This document shows, one piece after another, positions 10,779 to 19,897 of a stretch of DNA of 64,000 nt. The notes beneath the pieces are model-generated. The model was not told the origin of the DNA. It did no database searches and saw nothing but the letters and a program-made list of their open reading frames with translations. Source of the stretch: Pseudomonas sp. St316 (lineage in GTDB: Bacteria; Pseudomonadota; Gammaproteobacteria; Pseudomonadales; Pseudomonadaceae); assembly GCF_018325905.1 (NCBI RefSeq), contig NZ_AP021901.1:1426001-1490000 (forward strand), read 5' to 3'. The position numbers and the translations under genes are program-made. The stretch's first letter is position 1, and each line of letters begins with the position of its first letter.

Positions 10779-11657
10779 ATGACCGGATTTATCCCACTCA
10801 AGCGCTTGCTGCTGGCAACCGCCGCCCTGGCCTTCACGGCCCAGACCTGGGCCGCCGGCCTGACGCTGGACGTCTATAACCCCGGCGCGGCGGCGGTTTT
10901 CCCGGTGACTTCGGTTTTAATCAGCGGTGAAAAAGAGGCGATCCTGGTGGACGCCCAATTCGGCAAGACCCAGGCCGCACAGGTGGTGGAAAAAATCCGT
11001 GCCAGCGGCAAGCGATTGACTACGATCTACATCAGCCACGGCGATCCAGACTACTATTTTGGCCTGGAAACCCTCACCGCCGCGTTCCCTGAGGCCAAGG
11101 TGCTGGCGTCCGCACCGACTGTCGAGCACATCAAGCACACCATGGATGGCAAGCTGAAATATTGGGGGCCGATCCTGAAAGCCGATGCCCCGGCCAAAGC
11201 CATCGTGCCCCAGGTGCTCAAGGGCGATAGCCTGACCCTGGAAGGCCAGCGCTTGCAGATCGTCGGCCTCGATGGCCCGCAGCCGGACCGCAGTTTCGTG
11301 TGGATTCCATCGATCAAGGCCGTGGTTGGCGGTGTGGTGGTGGCCGAGAACATTCATGTCTGGATGGCTGACACCCAGACGCCGCGGTCCCACAAGGACT
11401 GGCTGGCGACCCTCGCCGGTATTGAAAAGCTGCAACCGAACACCGTGATCCCAGGCCACTACCTGGGTGAAAGCGCCCGGTCCCTGGCCCCGGTGACATT
11501 CACCGCTGGCTATATCAAGGCCTTCGACGAAGAAACCGCCAAGGCGAAGGATTCCGCCGCGCTGATCGCCGCCATGAAGCAACGCTACCCGAACCTGGGT
11601 GAAGACAGCTCCCTGGAACTGAGTGCCAAGGTCGCCAAGGGCGAGATGAAGTGGTGA
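10779..11657 (+). CDS. Exported metallo-beta-lactamase-fold protein with altered metal motif
   Basis: 292 aa with a signal peptide (residues ~1-26, cleavage after QTWA-A). The fold is recognisable from LISGEKEAILVDAQFG and PNTVIPGHYLGE. The hallmark HxHxDH motif is replaced by H87-G-D89-P-D91-Y92 (SHGDPDYYFG): the second and last histidines are Asp and Tyr. The protein may use a different metal set or have lost hydrolase chemistry. It is periplasmic by prediction. It is divergent from a LysR gene and followed after 96 bases by an NmrA-like gene. Substrate unknown. Confidence 0.85.
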   Translation: MTGFIPLKRLLLATAALAFTAQTWAAGLTLDVYNPGAAAVFPVTSVLISGEKEAILVDAQFGKTQAAQVVEKIRASGKRLTTIYISHGDPDYYFGLETLTAAFPEAKVLASAPTVEHIKHTMDGKLKYWGPILKADAPAKAIVPQVLKGDSLTLEGQRLQIVGLDGPQPDRSFVWIPSIKAVVGGVVVAENIHVWMADTQTPRSHKDWLATLAGIEKLQPNTVIPGHYLGESARSLAPVTFTAGYIKAFDEETAKAKDSAALIAAMKQRYPNLGEDSSLELSAKVAKGEMKW

Positions 11658-11684
11658 ATACCGATCTTTGATCGGAGCACCGTT

Positions 11685-11712
11685 GTGGCGAGGGGATAAA
11701 TCCCCTCGCCAC
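11685..11712. repeat. Short perfect hairpin (GTGGCGAGGGG family)
   Basis: GTGGCGAGGGGA-taaa-TCCCCTCGCCAC is a 12-bp stem with a tiny loop between two co-directional genes. It belongs to the same repeat family as the outer arms at 207-378 and could act as a partial terminator. Confidence 0.75.
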
Positions 11713-11753
11713 AAGAGCATGCATTTCAACATTGCTAATCACTGGAGAACACC

Positions 11754-12368
11754 ATGAGCAAAATCGCAATCATCGGCGCCACCGGTCGCGCCGGCAGCCA
11801 ATTGCTGGAAGAAGCCCTGCGCCGTGGTCACAGCGTGACGGCCATTGCCCGCAATACCGCGAAAATCGGTGAAAGGGCCGGGGTGGTCAGCAAGCAACTG
11901 GATGTATTGGACAGCGAGGCGTTGACCGCGGCCATCGCCGGGCATGACGTGGTGATCAGTGCCGCTCACTTCGCCAGCGTGCCGGCCGACAAGCTCATCG
12001 CACCGGTCAAGGCCGCCGGGGTCAAGCGTTTGCTGGTCGTCGGTGGGGCGGGTTCGTTGCTGCTGCCGGATAACAGCCGTGTGATCGACAGTGATGGCTT
12101 CCCGGAGGAATACTTGGCCGAAGCGAGCGCCGGAGCATTGTTCCTGGACGTACTGCGCCAGGAACAGGACTTGGACTGGACGTTCCTTTCGCCTTCGGCA
12201 GAGTTCGTCGAAACCGAGCGCACCGAGCAGTTCCGTCTTGGCAAGGATCACTTGTTGTTCGACGCCGCCGGCCGCAGTTGGATCAGCTTTGCCGACTACG
12301 CCATCGCGATGATCGATGAAGTGGAAACGCCGCAGTTTCCGCGGACGCGGTTTACCGTCGGCTATTGA
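11754..12368 (+). CDS. NmrA-like NAD(P)-dependent oxidoreductase
   Basis: 204 aa. It opens with a Rossmann dinucleotide site, KIAIIGATGRAGSQLLEEAL, characteristic of atypical short-chain dehydrogenases (NAD(P)H-binding family). There is no SDR-type YxxxK in the usual place, as in other NmrA-like proteins, so it may be a redox-sensing or quinone/flavin-handling protein rather than a classical dehydrogenase. An AUG with GGAG about 7 bases upstream supports the start. It probably shares regulation with the exported protein upstream. Confidence 0.87.
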   Translation: MSKIAIIGATGRAGSQLLEEALRRGHSVTAIARNTAKIGERAGVVSKQLDVLDSEALTAAIAGHDVVISAAHFASVPADKLIAPVKAAGVKRLLVVGGAGSLLLPDNSRVIDSDGFPEEYLAEASAGALFLDVLRQEQDLDWTFLSPSAEFVETERTEQFRLGKDHLLFDAAGRSWISFADYAIAMIDEVETPQFPRTRFTVGY

Positions 12369-12380
12369 TCACTGGCTTGT

Positions 12381-12495
12381 GTAGGAGCTGTGTAGGAGCT
12401 GTCGAGCAACGCGAGGCTGCGATCTTTCCTTGGACACTTGAGTCTCCAGCGAAAGATCAAAAGATCGCAGCCTCGCGTTGCTCGACAGCTCCTGC
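12381..12495. repeat. Palindromic intergenic repeat, GTAGGAGCTG family
   Basis: Long inverted arms (12392 onwards, GTAGGAGCTGTCGAGCAACG; right arm ending near 12495) enclose a centre with GAAAGATC. The first 11 bases are duplicated in tandem (12381-12391 and 12392-12402). It lies between two convergent genes. Confidence 0.85.
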
Positions 12496-12500
12496 AAGGT

Positions 12501-12839
12501 TTAGCCGTGAATTCTTACCCAGACGCTGACCAGCACCGTCGCCGCCATCAGCCAAGCCACCGCCGCCACGGCCAATGACGCCTCCAGGCGCATGCGATCG
12601 ACCATCACATACAGCGTCGCCAGGTACACGAAGTACGGAATGATCGACCACATGCCGAACACAATGGTGGTCTTCAGGTCATCCACCGAGCGGCCCTTGC
12701 CGACGATGTAATGGGCGATCAGGGCGAAGGTCGGGAACAGCGGCACCAGCCCGGCGATGTAATAGTTCTTGGTCTTGGCCAGCATTGCCAGAATGACCAC
12801 CACGGCTGCACCCAGCGCCGCCTTGAAAATCAGATCCAC
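12501..12839 (-). CDS. glpM: GlpM-family inner-membrane protein
   Basis: 112 aa, almost entirely hydrophobic with about four helices. It contains the family stretch AKTKNYYIAGLVPLFPTFAL and IAHYIVG. GlpM was described in P. aeruginosa as a membrane protein affecting alginate production; its biochemical role is unclear. It begins 19 bases after the end of aauR on the same strand, so it may be the last gene of that unit. Confidence 0.88.
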   Translation of the reverse strand: MDLIFKAALGAAVVVILAMLAKTKNYYIAGLVPLFPTFALIAHYIVGKGRSVDDLKTTIVFGMWSIIPYFVYLATLYVMVDRMRLEASLAVAAVAWLMAATVLVSVWVRIHG

Positions 12840-12858
12840 AGGTCTTGCGCCCCGTTCA

Positions 12859-14187
12859 TTAATGGCTCAGGCCATATTTTTTGACTTTGTCGAACAGCGT
12901 GGTCTTGGCCATGCCCAACTCCAGGCTTGCCTGGGTCAGGTTGCCACCGCTGCGTTGCAGGGCGTCCACCAGCAGGTTGCGCTCGAAGGCTTCTACTGCT
13001 TCGGCAAAGGCCAGGCCTTGGCTGGCACCACTGGCGCCGGACCTCTTGAACGCTGGCAGGCCCAGGGCATAGCGCTCGGCGACGTTGCGCAGTTCGCGCA
13101 CATTGCCCGGCCAGTCGTGGCTCATCAGGTTCGACAGGGTCTGGTTGTCCAGCTCCGGCACCGTGCGGTCAAAGCGCAGGGACGACTGCTGGAGAAAGTG
13201 CTTGAACAGTTGCAGGATGTCTTCGCGCCGCTCGCGCAGCGGCGGCAGTTCCAGGGTCACCACGTTGAGGCGGTAATACAAGTCGCTGCGGAACTGCCCG
13301 GCCCGGCCCATTTCGTCCAGGTCGGACTTGGTGGCGGCGATCACCCGGCAATCCACGGCCACGCTCTGGTTCGAACCCAGGCGCTCGAGGGTGCGTTCCT
13401 GCAACACGCGCAGCAATTTGATCTGCAAGGGCAGGGGCATGCTTTCCACTTCATCGAGAAACAGCGTGCCACCGTCGGCGTGTTCGATCTTGCCGATCCG
13501 GCGTTTGCCGGCACCGGTAAAGGCATTGGCCTCGTGGCCGAAAATTTCGCTTTCGAACAGGTTCTCCGGCAGGCCGCCGCAGTTCAGCGCGACGAACTGC
13601 TTGTCGTGGCGTCGGCTGAAGTCATGCAGGCAACGGGCGACCAATTCCTTGCCGGTGCCGGTTTCACCTTCGATCAGCACGTTGGCCGAGGTGTCGGCGA
13701 CGTTGGCGATCAGCGCGCGCAGGTGCTGCATGGCTGGCGAGCGGCCAATGATCCGCCCTTCCAGGGTATCGCGCTCGGCCAGTTGCCGACGCAGCGATGA
13801 CACTTCCCGGGCGAGGCTGCGCTGCTCCAGGGCACGGCGGGCGACGTCCACCAGGCGTTCAGGAGAAAAGGGTTTCTCCATGAAGTCATAGGCGCCTTTT
13901 TGCATGGCGCCGACGGCCATGGAGATGTCGCCGTGGCCGGTGATCAGCACCACCGGCAGGCTACGGTCCCGTGCCTTGAGGCGGGTCAGCAGTTCCAGGC
14001 CGTCGATGCCCGGCAGGCGAATGTCGCTGATGACGATGCCGGCAAAGTTATCGTCGACGTGCTCCAGGGCCTCTTCGGCGCTGCCCACGCCGATGCAGGG
14101 AATGTCTTCCAGGCTCAAGGCCTGCTGGCAGCCCAGTAGGACGTGGGGGTCGTCTTCGACGATCAGTACGCTCAGGTCGTGGTTCAT
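12859..14187 (-). CDS. aauR: Sigma-54-dependent response regulator AauR (DctD family)
   Basis: 442 aa: receiver domain (residues 1-~120, acidic pocket ED at 11-12, phospho-acceptor in IVISDIRLPG), sigma-54 AAA+ domain (~145-375, Walker A GETGTGKE), and a Fis-type helix-turn-helix at the end (GNLTQASLELGMAKTTLFDKV). The loop that contacts sigma-54 reads NAFTGA instead of GAFTGA. The gene overlaps aauS by 4 bases. Its neighbours aatJQMP and the TTCGG-N4-CCGAA operators upstream of aatJ identify it as the acidic amino acid regulator rather than the dicarboxylate regulator DctD. Confidence 0.9.
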   Translation of the reverse strand: MNHDLSVLIVEDDPHVLLGCQQALSLEDIPCIGVGSAEEALEHVDDNFAGIVISDIRLPGIDGLELLTRLKARDRSLPVVLITGHGDISMAVGAMQKGAYDFMEKPFSPERLVDVARRALEQRSLAREVSSLRRQLAERDTLEGRIIGRSPAMQHLRALIANVADTSANVLIEGETGTGKELVARCLHDFSRRHDKQFVALNCGGLPENLFESEIFGHEANAFTGAGKRRIGKIEHADGGTLFLDEVESMPLPLQIKLLRVLQERTLERLGSNQSVAVDCRVIAATKSDLDEMGRAGQFRSDLYYRLNVVTLELPPLRERREDILQLFKHFLQQSSLRFDRTVPELDNQTLSNLMSHDWPGNVRELRNVAERYALGLPAFKRSGASGASQGLAFAEAVEAFERNLLVDALQRSGGNLTQASLELGMAKTTLFDKVKKYGLSH

Positions 14188-16088
14188 AGCGGCTCGACAG
14201 GTGAAAGGCTTACCAACGGTAAACTGAGGACAAATGTGGTTCCACTGCCCTCAACCGGGTGCTCGACGCCCAGGTAGCCACCCGTGGCGGCGGCCAGGCT
14301 GGCGGAAAGCGTCAGGCCCAGGCCCAGGCCTTGTTCGCCGGGTTTGGTGGTGAAGAAGGGTTCGAACAGATGCTTGCGTGTTTCTGGGTCAATGCCGTGG
14401 CCGTTATCCCGCACGCGCAGGCGATATTTGCCATCGCCGGCCTGGCCTTCGAGCCACAGCTGCGGTTCGGGTTGCGTCTGCATGGCGTCCAGGGCATTGC
14501 CGATCAGGTTCACCAGGATCTGCTCCAGGCGCGTCTGGTCAATTTGCACCTGGACGTCATCGAAACTGGAATGAATCTGGATGTTCAAGCTTTCAAGACG
14601 AGCGCCCAGCAGTTGCAGCGCGGCTTCGACGCCTTTGCCGAGGCTGGCCTGGCCCTGGTCGTCCCCACGCCGGGCAAAGGAGCGCAGGCTGGCGGTGATC
14701 CGGCCCATGCGGTCGATCAATTCGTTGATGGTCTTGAGGTTGGTGCTGGCGATGTCCAGCTGGCCACGTTCCAGGAAGCGCACGGTATTGCCTGACAAGG
14801 TGCGCAGTGCCGCCAGTGGCTGGTTGAGTTCGTGGGCGATGCTGGTGGACATCTGGCCGATGGCCGCCAGTTTACCGGCCTGGACCAATTCGTCCTGGGC
14901 CCGGCGCAAGGTCTCTTCGGCCTGGCGCCGTTCGCGGATCTGGCCCTTGAGTCGTTCGTTGCTGGCGCGCAGGTCGGTGGTGCGTTCGGTAATCCGACGC
15001 TCGAGCTGGTTGTTGGCTTGCTGCAAGGCTTCCCGGGCCGCGAGACGGGTGGCGATGACCTTGCGCCGTTCGTTCCAGGCAATCAGCAGGAACGCCACCA
15101 GGGCGAAGGCCACGGCCACCAGGATGCCTTGGTTGATCGCCTGGCGACGCAGGTCTTCAAGTGAGGTCAGCAGGGTGAAATTCCACGGTGTATCGCTCAA
15201 GGGCCGGGTCTGCGACAAATAGCTGATGGCGCGCTCGTCGGACACCAGTTCGCTGTTGGCCGGGAACGTCAGTTTCTCCATGCCTTCGGCCAGGTGTTCC
15301 CGGGCCAGTGGCACGAGTTCATTGAGCGGGAACCAGTAGTACTGCAGGCTGCGGGCCAGGCGTTCCTTGGTGTCGTCGCTCAGGGGACGAACCGACTTGA
15401 GCCGCCGCGCCGGGTCGCTGGACAGGATAATGATGCCGTTCTCATCACTGACGAACGCCTCCAGCCGCGCTCGCTGCCAGCGTTCCTCCAGGGCTTCGAG
15501 GCGCACCTTGACCACGGCGACGCCGATGATCTTGCCTTGTTGCTCCAGGCCATGGGCCAGGTAGTAGCCGGGTTCGCCGTTGGTGCTGCCGATGCCATAG
15601 AACCGCCCCGGCTGGCCGCGCACGGCGTTCTGGAAATAGGCGCGAAAGGACAGGTCTTCGCCCAGGTAACTGTCGACATCGCGCCAGTTGCTGGTGGCCA
15701 TCACCCGGCCGGTGGTGTCCATGACGTAGATGGCCCGGCTGCGGCTGCGGCGGTTCAGGCCTTCGAGGTATTCATTGACGGTCCTGCGGTGCTCGGGCGT
15801 AGGGTCCTCGAGCAGTTGCGAGACACTCGATTCGAGCTCCAGCAGGCTGGGCAGGTAGGTGTACTTGCTGATCTCGCTCTCGACCGCACGGGCGTGCAGT
15901 TCCAACTGGCGTTCGCCATTCTCGGCGAGGCCACGTACGCCATAGTGCTCGCTGATCCAGAAGCCGAGGTAGCCCAAGCCGATCATCAGGGCAATGACCA
16001 GTGGCGGCAGGAACAGATGGCGAATCAGGCGGGGTTTCACGGCGAGTGATGGCGGCGCGGCGCGATAGAGGGTGGGGTCGCATTTCAT
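14184..16088 (-). CDS. aauS: Sensor histidine kinase AauS (DctB family)
   Basis: 634 aa from the ATG at 16086-16088, preceded by AAGG; a GTG one codon upstream is also possible. Two membrane helices (about residues 24-48 and 320-345) bracket a periplasmic double-Cache/PDC sensor domain. A coiled coil (~360-420) leads to the phosphorylation helix with H in STSIAHELNQPLAAL and an HATPase_c domain with NLIGNALDAM, DNGHGID and GLGLGL. It should sense external glutamate/aspartate and phosphorylate AauR. It is co-transcribed with aauR and lies 160 bases downstream of aatP, across a REPIN. Confidence 0.9.
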   Translation of the reverse strand: MKCDPTLYRAAPPSLAVKPRLIRHLFLPPLVIALMIGLGYLGFWISEHYGVRGLAENGERQLELHARAVESEISKYTYLPSLLELESSVSQLLEDPTPEHRRTVNEYLEGLNRRSRSRAIYVMDTTGRVMATSNWRDVDSYLGEDLSFRAYFQNAVRGQPGRFYGIGSTNGEPGYYLAHGLEQQGKIIGVAVVKVRLEALEERWQRARLEAFVSDENGIIILSSDPARRLKSVRPLSDDTKERLARSLQYYWFPLNELVPLAREHLAEGMEKLTFPANSELVSDERAISYLSQTRPLSDTPWNFTLLTSLEDLRRQAINQGILVAVAFALVAFLLIAWNERRKVIATRLAAREALQQANNQLERRITERTTDLRASNERLKGQIRERRQAEETLRRAQDELVQAGKLAAIGQMSTSIAHELNQPLAALRTLSGNTVRFLERGQLDIASTNLKTINELIDRMGRITASLRSFARRGDDQGQASLGKGVEAALQLLGARLESLNIQIHSSFDDVQVQIDQTRLEQILVNLIGNALDAMQTQPEPQLWLEGQAGDGKYRLRVRDNGHGIDPETRKHLFEPFFTTKPGEQGLGLGLTLSASLAAATGGYLGVEHPVEGSGTTFVLSLPLVSLSPVEPL

Positions 16089-16143
16089 CACAGAAGCCTT
16101 GGGTCAACCACAACACAAATCGACAAGCCAACACTTCTCCCTT

Positions 16144-16231
16144 GTGGGAGCGAGCTTGCTCGCGATGACTGCAGATCAGTCGACAATAAGGCGGACCGGC
16201 AGTCCGCTATCGCGAGCAAGCTCGCTCCCAC
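16144..16231. repeat. REPIN between aatP and aauS
   Basis: Standard GTGGGAGCGAGCTTGCTCGC arms in opposite orientation around a ~45-base spacer, in the gap between the transporter genes and the regulatory genes. Confidence 0.92.
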
Positions 16232-16249
16232 AGTGGGGAGCGGTGTTGT

Positions 16250-16984
16250 TTAGTGCTGCAGGATTTTCTCAAGGAAATGCTGCGCGCGTTCGGAGCGGGC
16301 GCTGATGTCGCCGAAGAACTCTTCTTTCTTGCAGTCTTCGATGATCTGGCCCTGGTCCATGAAGATCACCCGGTTCGCCACTTTGCGGGCGAAGCCCATT
16401 TCGTGGGTCACGCACATCATGGTCATGCCTTCGTGGGCCAGTTGCACCATGACGTCGAGCACTTCGTTGACCATTTCCGGGTCGAGGGCCGAGGTCGGTT
16501 CGTCGAACAGCATTACCACCGGGTCCATCGCCAGGGCACGGGCAATCGCCACGCGCTGCTGCTGGCCGCCGGAGAGCTGACCCGGGTGCTTGTGGGCGTG
16601 GGCCGAGAGGCCGACCCGCTCAAGCAGTTGCAAGCCTTTCTTGGTGGCCTCTTCCTTGCTGCGGCCCAACACCTTGATCTGCGCGATGGTCAGGTTCTCG
16701 GTGATGGTCAGGTGTGGGAACAGTTCGAAATGCTGGAACACCATGCCCACCCGCGAACGCAGTTTCGGCAGGTTGGTCTTCGGGTCGGCGATGGATGTGC
16801 CATCGACCACGATGTCGCCTTTCTGGAACGGTTCCAGGGCGTTCACGCATTTGATCAACGTGGATTTGCCCGAACCGGACGGCCCGCACACCACCACAAC
16901 CTCGCCCTTGCTGACCTCGGTGCTGCAATTGGTCAGTACCTGGAAGTCCCCATACCACTTGTTGATGTTCTTGATAGAGATCAT
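16250..16984 (-). CDS. aatP: Glutamate/aspartate ABC transporter, ATP-binding subunit
   Basis: 244 aa. Walker [10 protein letters not shown], signature [15 protein letters not shown], Walker [14 protein letters not shown] and the H-loop CVTHEMGFA are all present. It matches the polar amino acid (GlnQ/GltL) type. It is cytoplasmic and drives uptake through AatQ/AatM. Its ATG overlaps the end of aatM by 4 bases. Confidence 0.95.
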   Translation of the reverse strand: MISIKNINKWYGDFQVLTNCSTEVSKGEVVVVCGPSGSGKSTLIKCVNALEPFQKGDIVVDGTSIADPKTNLPKLRSRVGMVFQHFELFPHLTITENLTIAQIKVLGRSKEEATKKGLQLLERVGLSAHAHKHPGQLSGGQQQRVAIARALAMDPVVMLFDEPTSALDPEMVNEVLDVMVQLAHEGMTMMCVTHEMGFARKVANRVIFMDQGQIIEDCKKEEFFGDISARSERAQHFLEKILQH

Positions 16985-17652
16985 ACGGTGAACCTTTTTT
17001 GCAGACGCTTGACCAGCTGCGAGGCGGCAAAGCTGACGGTGAAGTACACGAGACCTGCGATGATCAGGAACTCATTGGAGCGGCCGATGATGTCACCACT
17101 GGCCCGCGAAGCATTGAGGAAGTCCACCAGGCCGACCGTGTAGACCAGCGAGGTGTCCTGAAACAGGATGATGCTTTGTTGCAACAGCAGTGGGGTCATC
17201 TTGCGAAACGCCTGGGGCAGGATGATCAGGCGCATGGTCTGGCCGTAATTCATGCCCAGTGCCTGGGCGGCGCCCATCTGGCCCTTGGGAATCGACTGCA
17301 CGCCGGCCCGCACGATTTCGCAGAAGTACGCTGCTTCGAACATCATGAACGCCACGATGCAAGAGCCGAATGCCCCGATCGGCGTGTCTTCGCCAGTGAT
17401 CCAGCGCAGCACGAACGGCACTGCCAGGTAGAACCAGGTGATCACCAACAGCAGCGGGATCGAGCGGAAATAGTTGACGTAGGCGCCAGCGATATTGGAG
17501 ACCAGCTTGTTATGGGACAGGCGCATCAGTGCCAGGATCGTGCCGAGGATGATCCCGCCGACCACGCCCAAGACCATCAGCTTGAGGGTCATCACCATGC
17601 CGTTCCACAAACCGGGAATGGCCGGGATGATGCCAGTGAAGTCGAATTCCAT
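16981..17652 (-). CDS. aatM: Glutamate/aspartate ABC transporter permease AatM
   Basis: 223 aa with about five membrane helices. The EAA loop that docks the ATPase is [26 protein letters not shown] HisM/GltK-type permease. The gene starts in the last base of the aatQ stop, so the two permeases are translationally coupled. Confidence 0.94.
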   Translation of the reverse strand: MEFDFTGIIPAIPGLWNGMVMTLKLMVLGVVGGIILGTILALMRLSHNKLVSNIAGAYVNYFRSIPLLLVITWFYLAVPFVLRWITGEDTPIGAFGSCIVAFMMFEAAYFCEIVRAGVQSIPKGQMGAAQALGMNYGQTMRLIILPQAFRKMTPLLLQQSIILFQDTSLVYTVGLVDFLNASRASGDIIGRSNEFLIIAGLVYFTVSFAASQLVKRLQKRFTV

Positions 17653-18398
17653 TATTTACCCCCCACGGAGATCAGGCCGGGCACCGCGACTTTCTTCTCG
17701 ACCATGCGCATGAGCAGCATCAGGCTCATGTTCAAGGTGAAATAGATCAGCGTCGCCAGGGTAAAGGCTTCGAACAGGTTGGCGGAGAACTCGGCGGTTT
17801 GCTTGGTCTGCGCGAGCAATTCCATCAGGCCGATCAGCGAGGCCACGGAGGAGTTCTTGAAGACGTTGAGGAATTCCGAGGTGAGCGGCGGAATGATGAT
17901 CCGGTAGGCCTGGGGCAGCAGCACGTTCCAGTAGATCTGCGGCAGCTTGAAGCCCATGGCCCGGGCGGCGGATTCCTGGCCGCGCGGTAGCGCCTGGATA
18001 CCGGTACGTACCTGTTCGCAAACCCGGGCGGCGGTGAACAGGCCCAGGCACACGACGACGCTCAGGTAGGCCGAGGTGGTCGGGTTGAGGTCCTGCTTGT
18101 ACCACTCCTGCATATCGGCGGGCAGCAGGTCCGGCACCAGGAAGTACCAGATGAACAGCTGAACCAGCAGCGGCACGTTACGGAAAAGCTCCACGTAGCA
18201 CGTGGCGATACCCGACACGAGCCGGTTCGGCACAGTACGCATGACGCCTAGCACCGAACCCAGCAGCAGGGCGATGATCCAGGCTACGACGGCGATGGCG
18301 ATGGTCCAGCCCAGGCCGGACACGTACCAGTCGAGATAGGTCTCGCTGCCCACGCCGGTGGACTTGAAGAACACGCTCCAGTCCCAGTTGTAATTCAT
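17652..18398 (-). CDS. aatQ: Glutamate/aspartate ABC transporter permease AatQ
   Basis: 248 aa, five to six helices, with EAA loop SAARAMGFKLPQIYWNVLLPQAYRI. A GltJ-type permease that pairs with AatM. It is separated from aatJ by 192 bases that contain a strong hairpin, which probably lowers permease expression relative to the binding protein. Confidence 0.94.
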   Translation of the reverse strand: MNYNWDWSVFFKSTGVGSETYLDWYVSGLGWTIAIAVVAWIIALLLGSVLGVMRTVPNRLVSGIATCYVELFRNVPLLVQLFIWYFLVPDLLPADMQEWYKQDLNPTTSAYLSVVVCLGLFTAARVCEQVRTGIQALPRGQESAARAMGFKLPQIYWNVLLPQAYRIIIPPLTSEFLNVFKNSSVASLIGLMELLAQTKQTAEFSANLFEAFTLATLIYFTLNMSLMLLMRMVEKKVAVPGLISVGGK

Positions 18399-18542
18399 TA
18401 GGGTCTCCCCTCAGATCGTTCGATGTACAAATGCCCGCCTGGGGAAACTCCGTTCCCGCCCGGCTTGAAGGCCAGGCACACGCGATCGGCTCGACAGCCA
18501 CCGGTTCGAGTGTTTCCAGATTTGCCAGCAGGGAGTGACCAT

Positions 18543-18571
18543 CCCCTGAAAGGGCCGGGCCCCTTCAGGAG
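18543..18571 (-). other. Intra-operon hairpin between aatJ and aatQ
   Basis: CCCCTGAAAGGG pairs with CCCCTTCAGG across a GC-rich loop. No T-tract follows on the minus strand, so a role in mRNA stabilisation or partial termination after the binding-protein gene is more likely than full termination. Confidence 0.5.
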
Positions 18572-18590
18572 ATAAGGTTAGTCAGAAATA

Positions 18591-19505
18591 TCAGGACTTC
18601 TTGTCGTCAGCCGCTTTGTCGGTCGGATTGGCGATCAGGGCCTTGAGCTCGTCGCTCATCGGGAAGTTCAGGTTCAGGTTTTTCGGCGGGATCGGTTGTG
18701 TGAACCACTTGTCGTAGATCTTGTTGATCTCGCCCGAGGCATAGGTGGCCTTGATGGCGTCGTCCACCGCTTTTTTGAATGGCTCGTCGCCCTTGCGCAT
18801 CATGCAGCCATAGATTTCGTAGGACTGTGGGGTACCGGTCACGGCCCAGTCATCGGCTTTCTTGGCCTTGGCGGCTTCGCCAGCCAGCAGCGCGTCGTCC
18901 ATCATGAACGCAACGGCACGACCCGATTCCAGCATCTGGAAGGATTCGCCGTGGTCCTTGGCGGAGATGACGTTCATGCCCATCTGCTTGTCGGCGTTCA
19001 TCGCCTTGAGTATGCGTTCGGACGTAGTGCCGGCGGTGGTCACGACGTTCTTGCCCTTGAGGTCGTCGAAATCCTTGTACTTGGAATCTTTCTTGGACAG
19101 CAGCTTGGTGCCGATTTCGAAAATGCCAACGGAGAAGTCAACCTGCTGCTGACGCTCGACGTTGTTGGTGGTGGAGCCGCATTCCAGGTCCACGGTGCCG
19201 TTCTGCACCAGCGGGATACGGGTTTGCGAAGTCACCAGGTTGTACTTGACCTGCAGGTCGGGCAGGTCCAGGTCTTTTTTCAGCGCGTCGACGACTTTCA
19301 TCTGGATATCGTGGGAGTAGCCGACCGGCTTGCCGGAAGCGTCCGCGATGTAGGAGAACGGAATGGAAGCGTCGCGATGGCCAAGCGTGATAACGCCGGA
19401 CTCTTTGATCTTTTTCAGTGTGCCGGTCAGTTCGGCTGCGAAAACCGGAGTGCTGATCAGAGCGGCAGCCATGGCTGCGCCCAGGAGATGGGGAACGATG
19501 CGCAT
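18591..19505 (-). CDS. aatJ: Glutamate/aspartate periplasmic binding protein
   Basis: 304 aa from the ATG at 19503-19505. The signal peptide is MRIVPHLLGAAMAAALISTP with cleavage after VFA. A 33-residue upstream extension is rejected because it would place the signal peptide internally. Family 3 solute-binding features include GVITLGHRDASIPFSY and the hinge-domain stretch VDLECGSTTNNVERQQ. It delivers acidic amino acids to AatQMP. It is first in the operon, with a sigma-54 promoter about 120 bases upstream. Confidence 0.94.
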   Translation of the reverse strand: MRIVPHLLGAAMAAALISTPVFAAELTGTLKKIKESGVITLGHRDASIPFSYIADASGKPVGYSHDIQMKVVDALKKDLDLPDLQVKYNLVTSQTRIPLVQNGTVDLECGSTTNNVERQQQVDFSVGIFEIGTKLLSKKDSKYKDFDDLKGKNVVTTAGTTSERILKAMNADKQMGMNVISAKDHGESFQMLESGRAVAFMMDDALLAGEAAKAKKADDWAVTGTPQSYEIYGCMMRKGDEPFKKAVDDAIKATYASGEINKIYDKWFTQPIPPKNLNLNFPMSDELKALIANPTDKAADDKKS

Positions 19506-19623
19506 CGATGTTTCCTCGACATTGTTTTTTTTATTTCGGCCGGTTCGTCGGCCCTGAGTACTTCGAAGTGCCTGGCAGCTCCTGTTGTGTTGGCGTACAG
19601 GCATTCGTCTCCAGAAGTGTAGA

Positions 19624-19639
19624 GCATGACTCGTGCCAG
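19624..19639 (-). promoter_or_regulatory. Sigma-54 promoter of aatJQMP
   Basis: On the minus strand the site is CTGGCACGAGTCATGC: TGGCAC at -24 and TGC at -12, close to the RpoN consensus. Start of transcription would be near 19613, giving a ~108-base leader. Confidence 0.82.
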
Positions 19640-19714
19640 GCCAGTCGCATCTTGATAACAGATTGTTTTTATTGGCAATTAATGTTTTGTTTCAGGTTTT
19701 TGGCGGTCAGATCA

Positions 19715-19759
19715 TCCGGTAAGCCGAACTGACTGACGGGTCGCGTTCGGAAAACCGAA
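19715..19759. promoter_or_regulatory. Two AauR-type operators
   Basis: A perfect TTCGG-AAAA-CCGAA is at 19746-19759 and TCCGG-TAAG-CCGAA (one mismatch) is at 19715-19728. They are spaced 31 bases centre to centre, about three helix turns. TTCGGNNNNCCGAA is, from memory, the published P. putida AauR site. They lie ~100-145 bases upstream of the sigma-54 start. Confidence 0.78.
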
Positions 19760-19782
19760 TGCCTTGAGCTTCCCAACTCATT

Positions 19783-19870
19783 GAGGGAGCGAGCTTGCTC
19801 GCCATAGCGGTGTGTCAGCCACATGAAGTGTTGAATGTGCAGGCCTCGTCGCGAGCAAGCTCGCTCCCAC
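19783..19870. repeat. REPIN upstream of aatJ
   Basis: The left arm GAGGGAGCGAGCTTGCTCGC differs by one base from the common copy; the right arm is standard and ends CTCGCTCCCAC. Confidence 0.9.
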
Positions 19871-19897
19871 CGGGTTGCCCAGTGTGTTCAGAATGTG

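Noticed and set aside
12859..16088. Assignment of the two-component pair as DctBD
   Set aside because: Family resemblance is real, but the neighbours are amino acid transporter genes and the operators fit AauR; no dctA or dctPQM is present.
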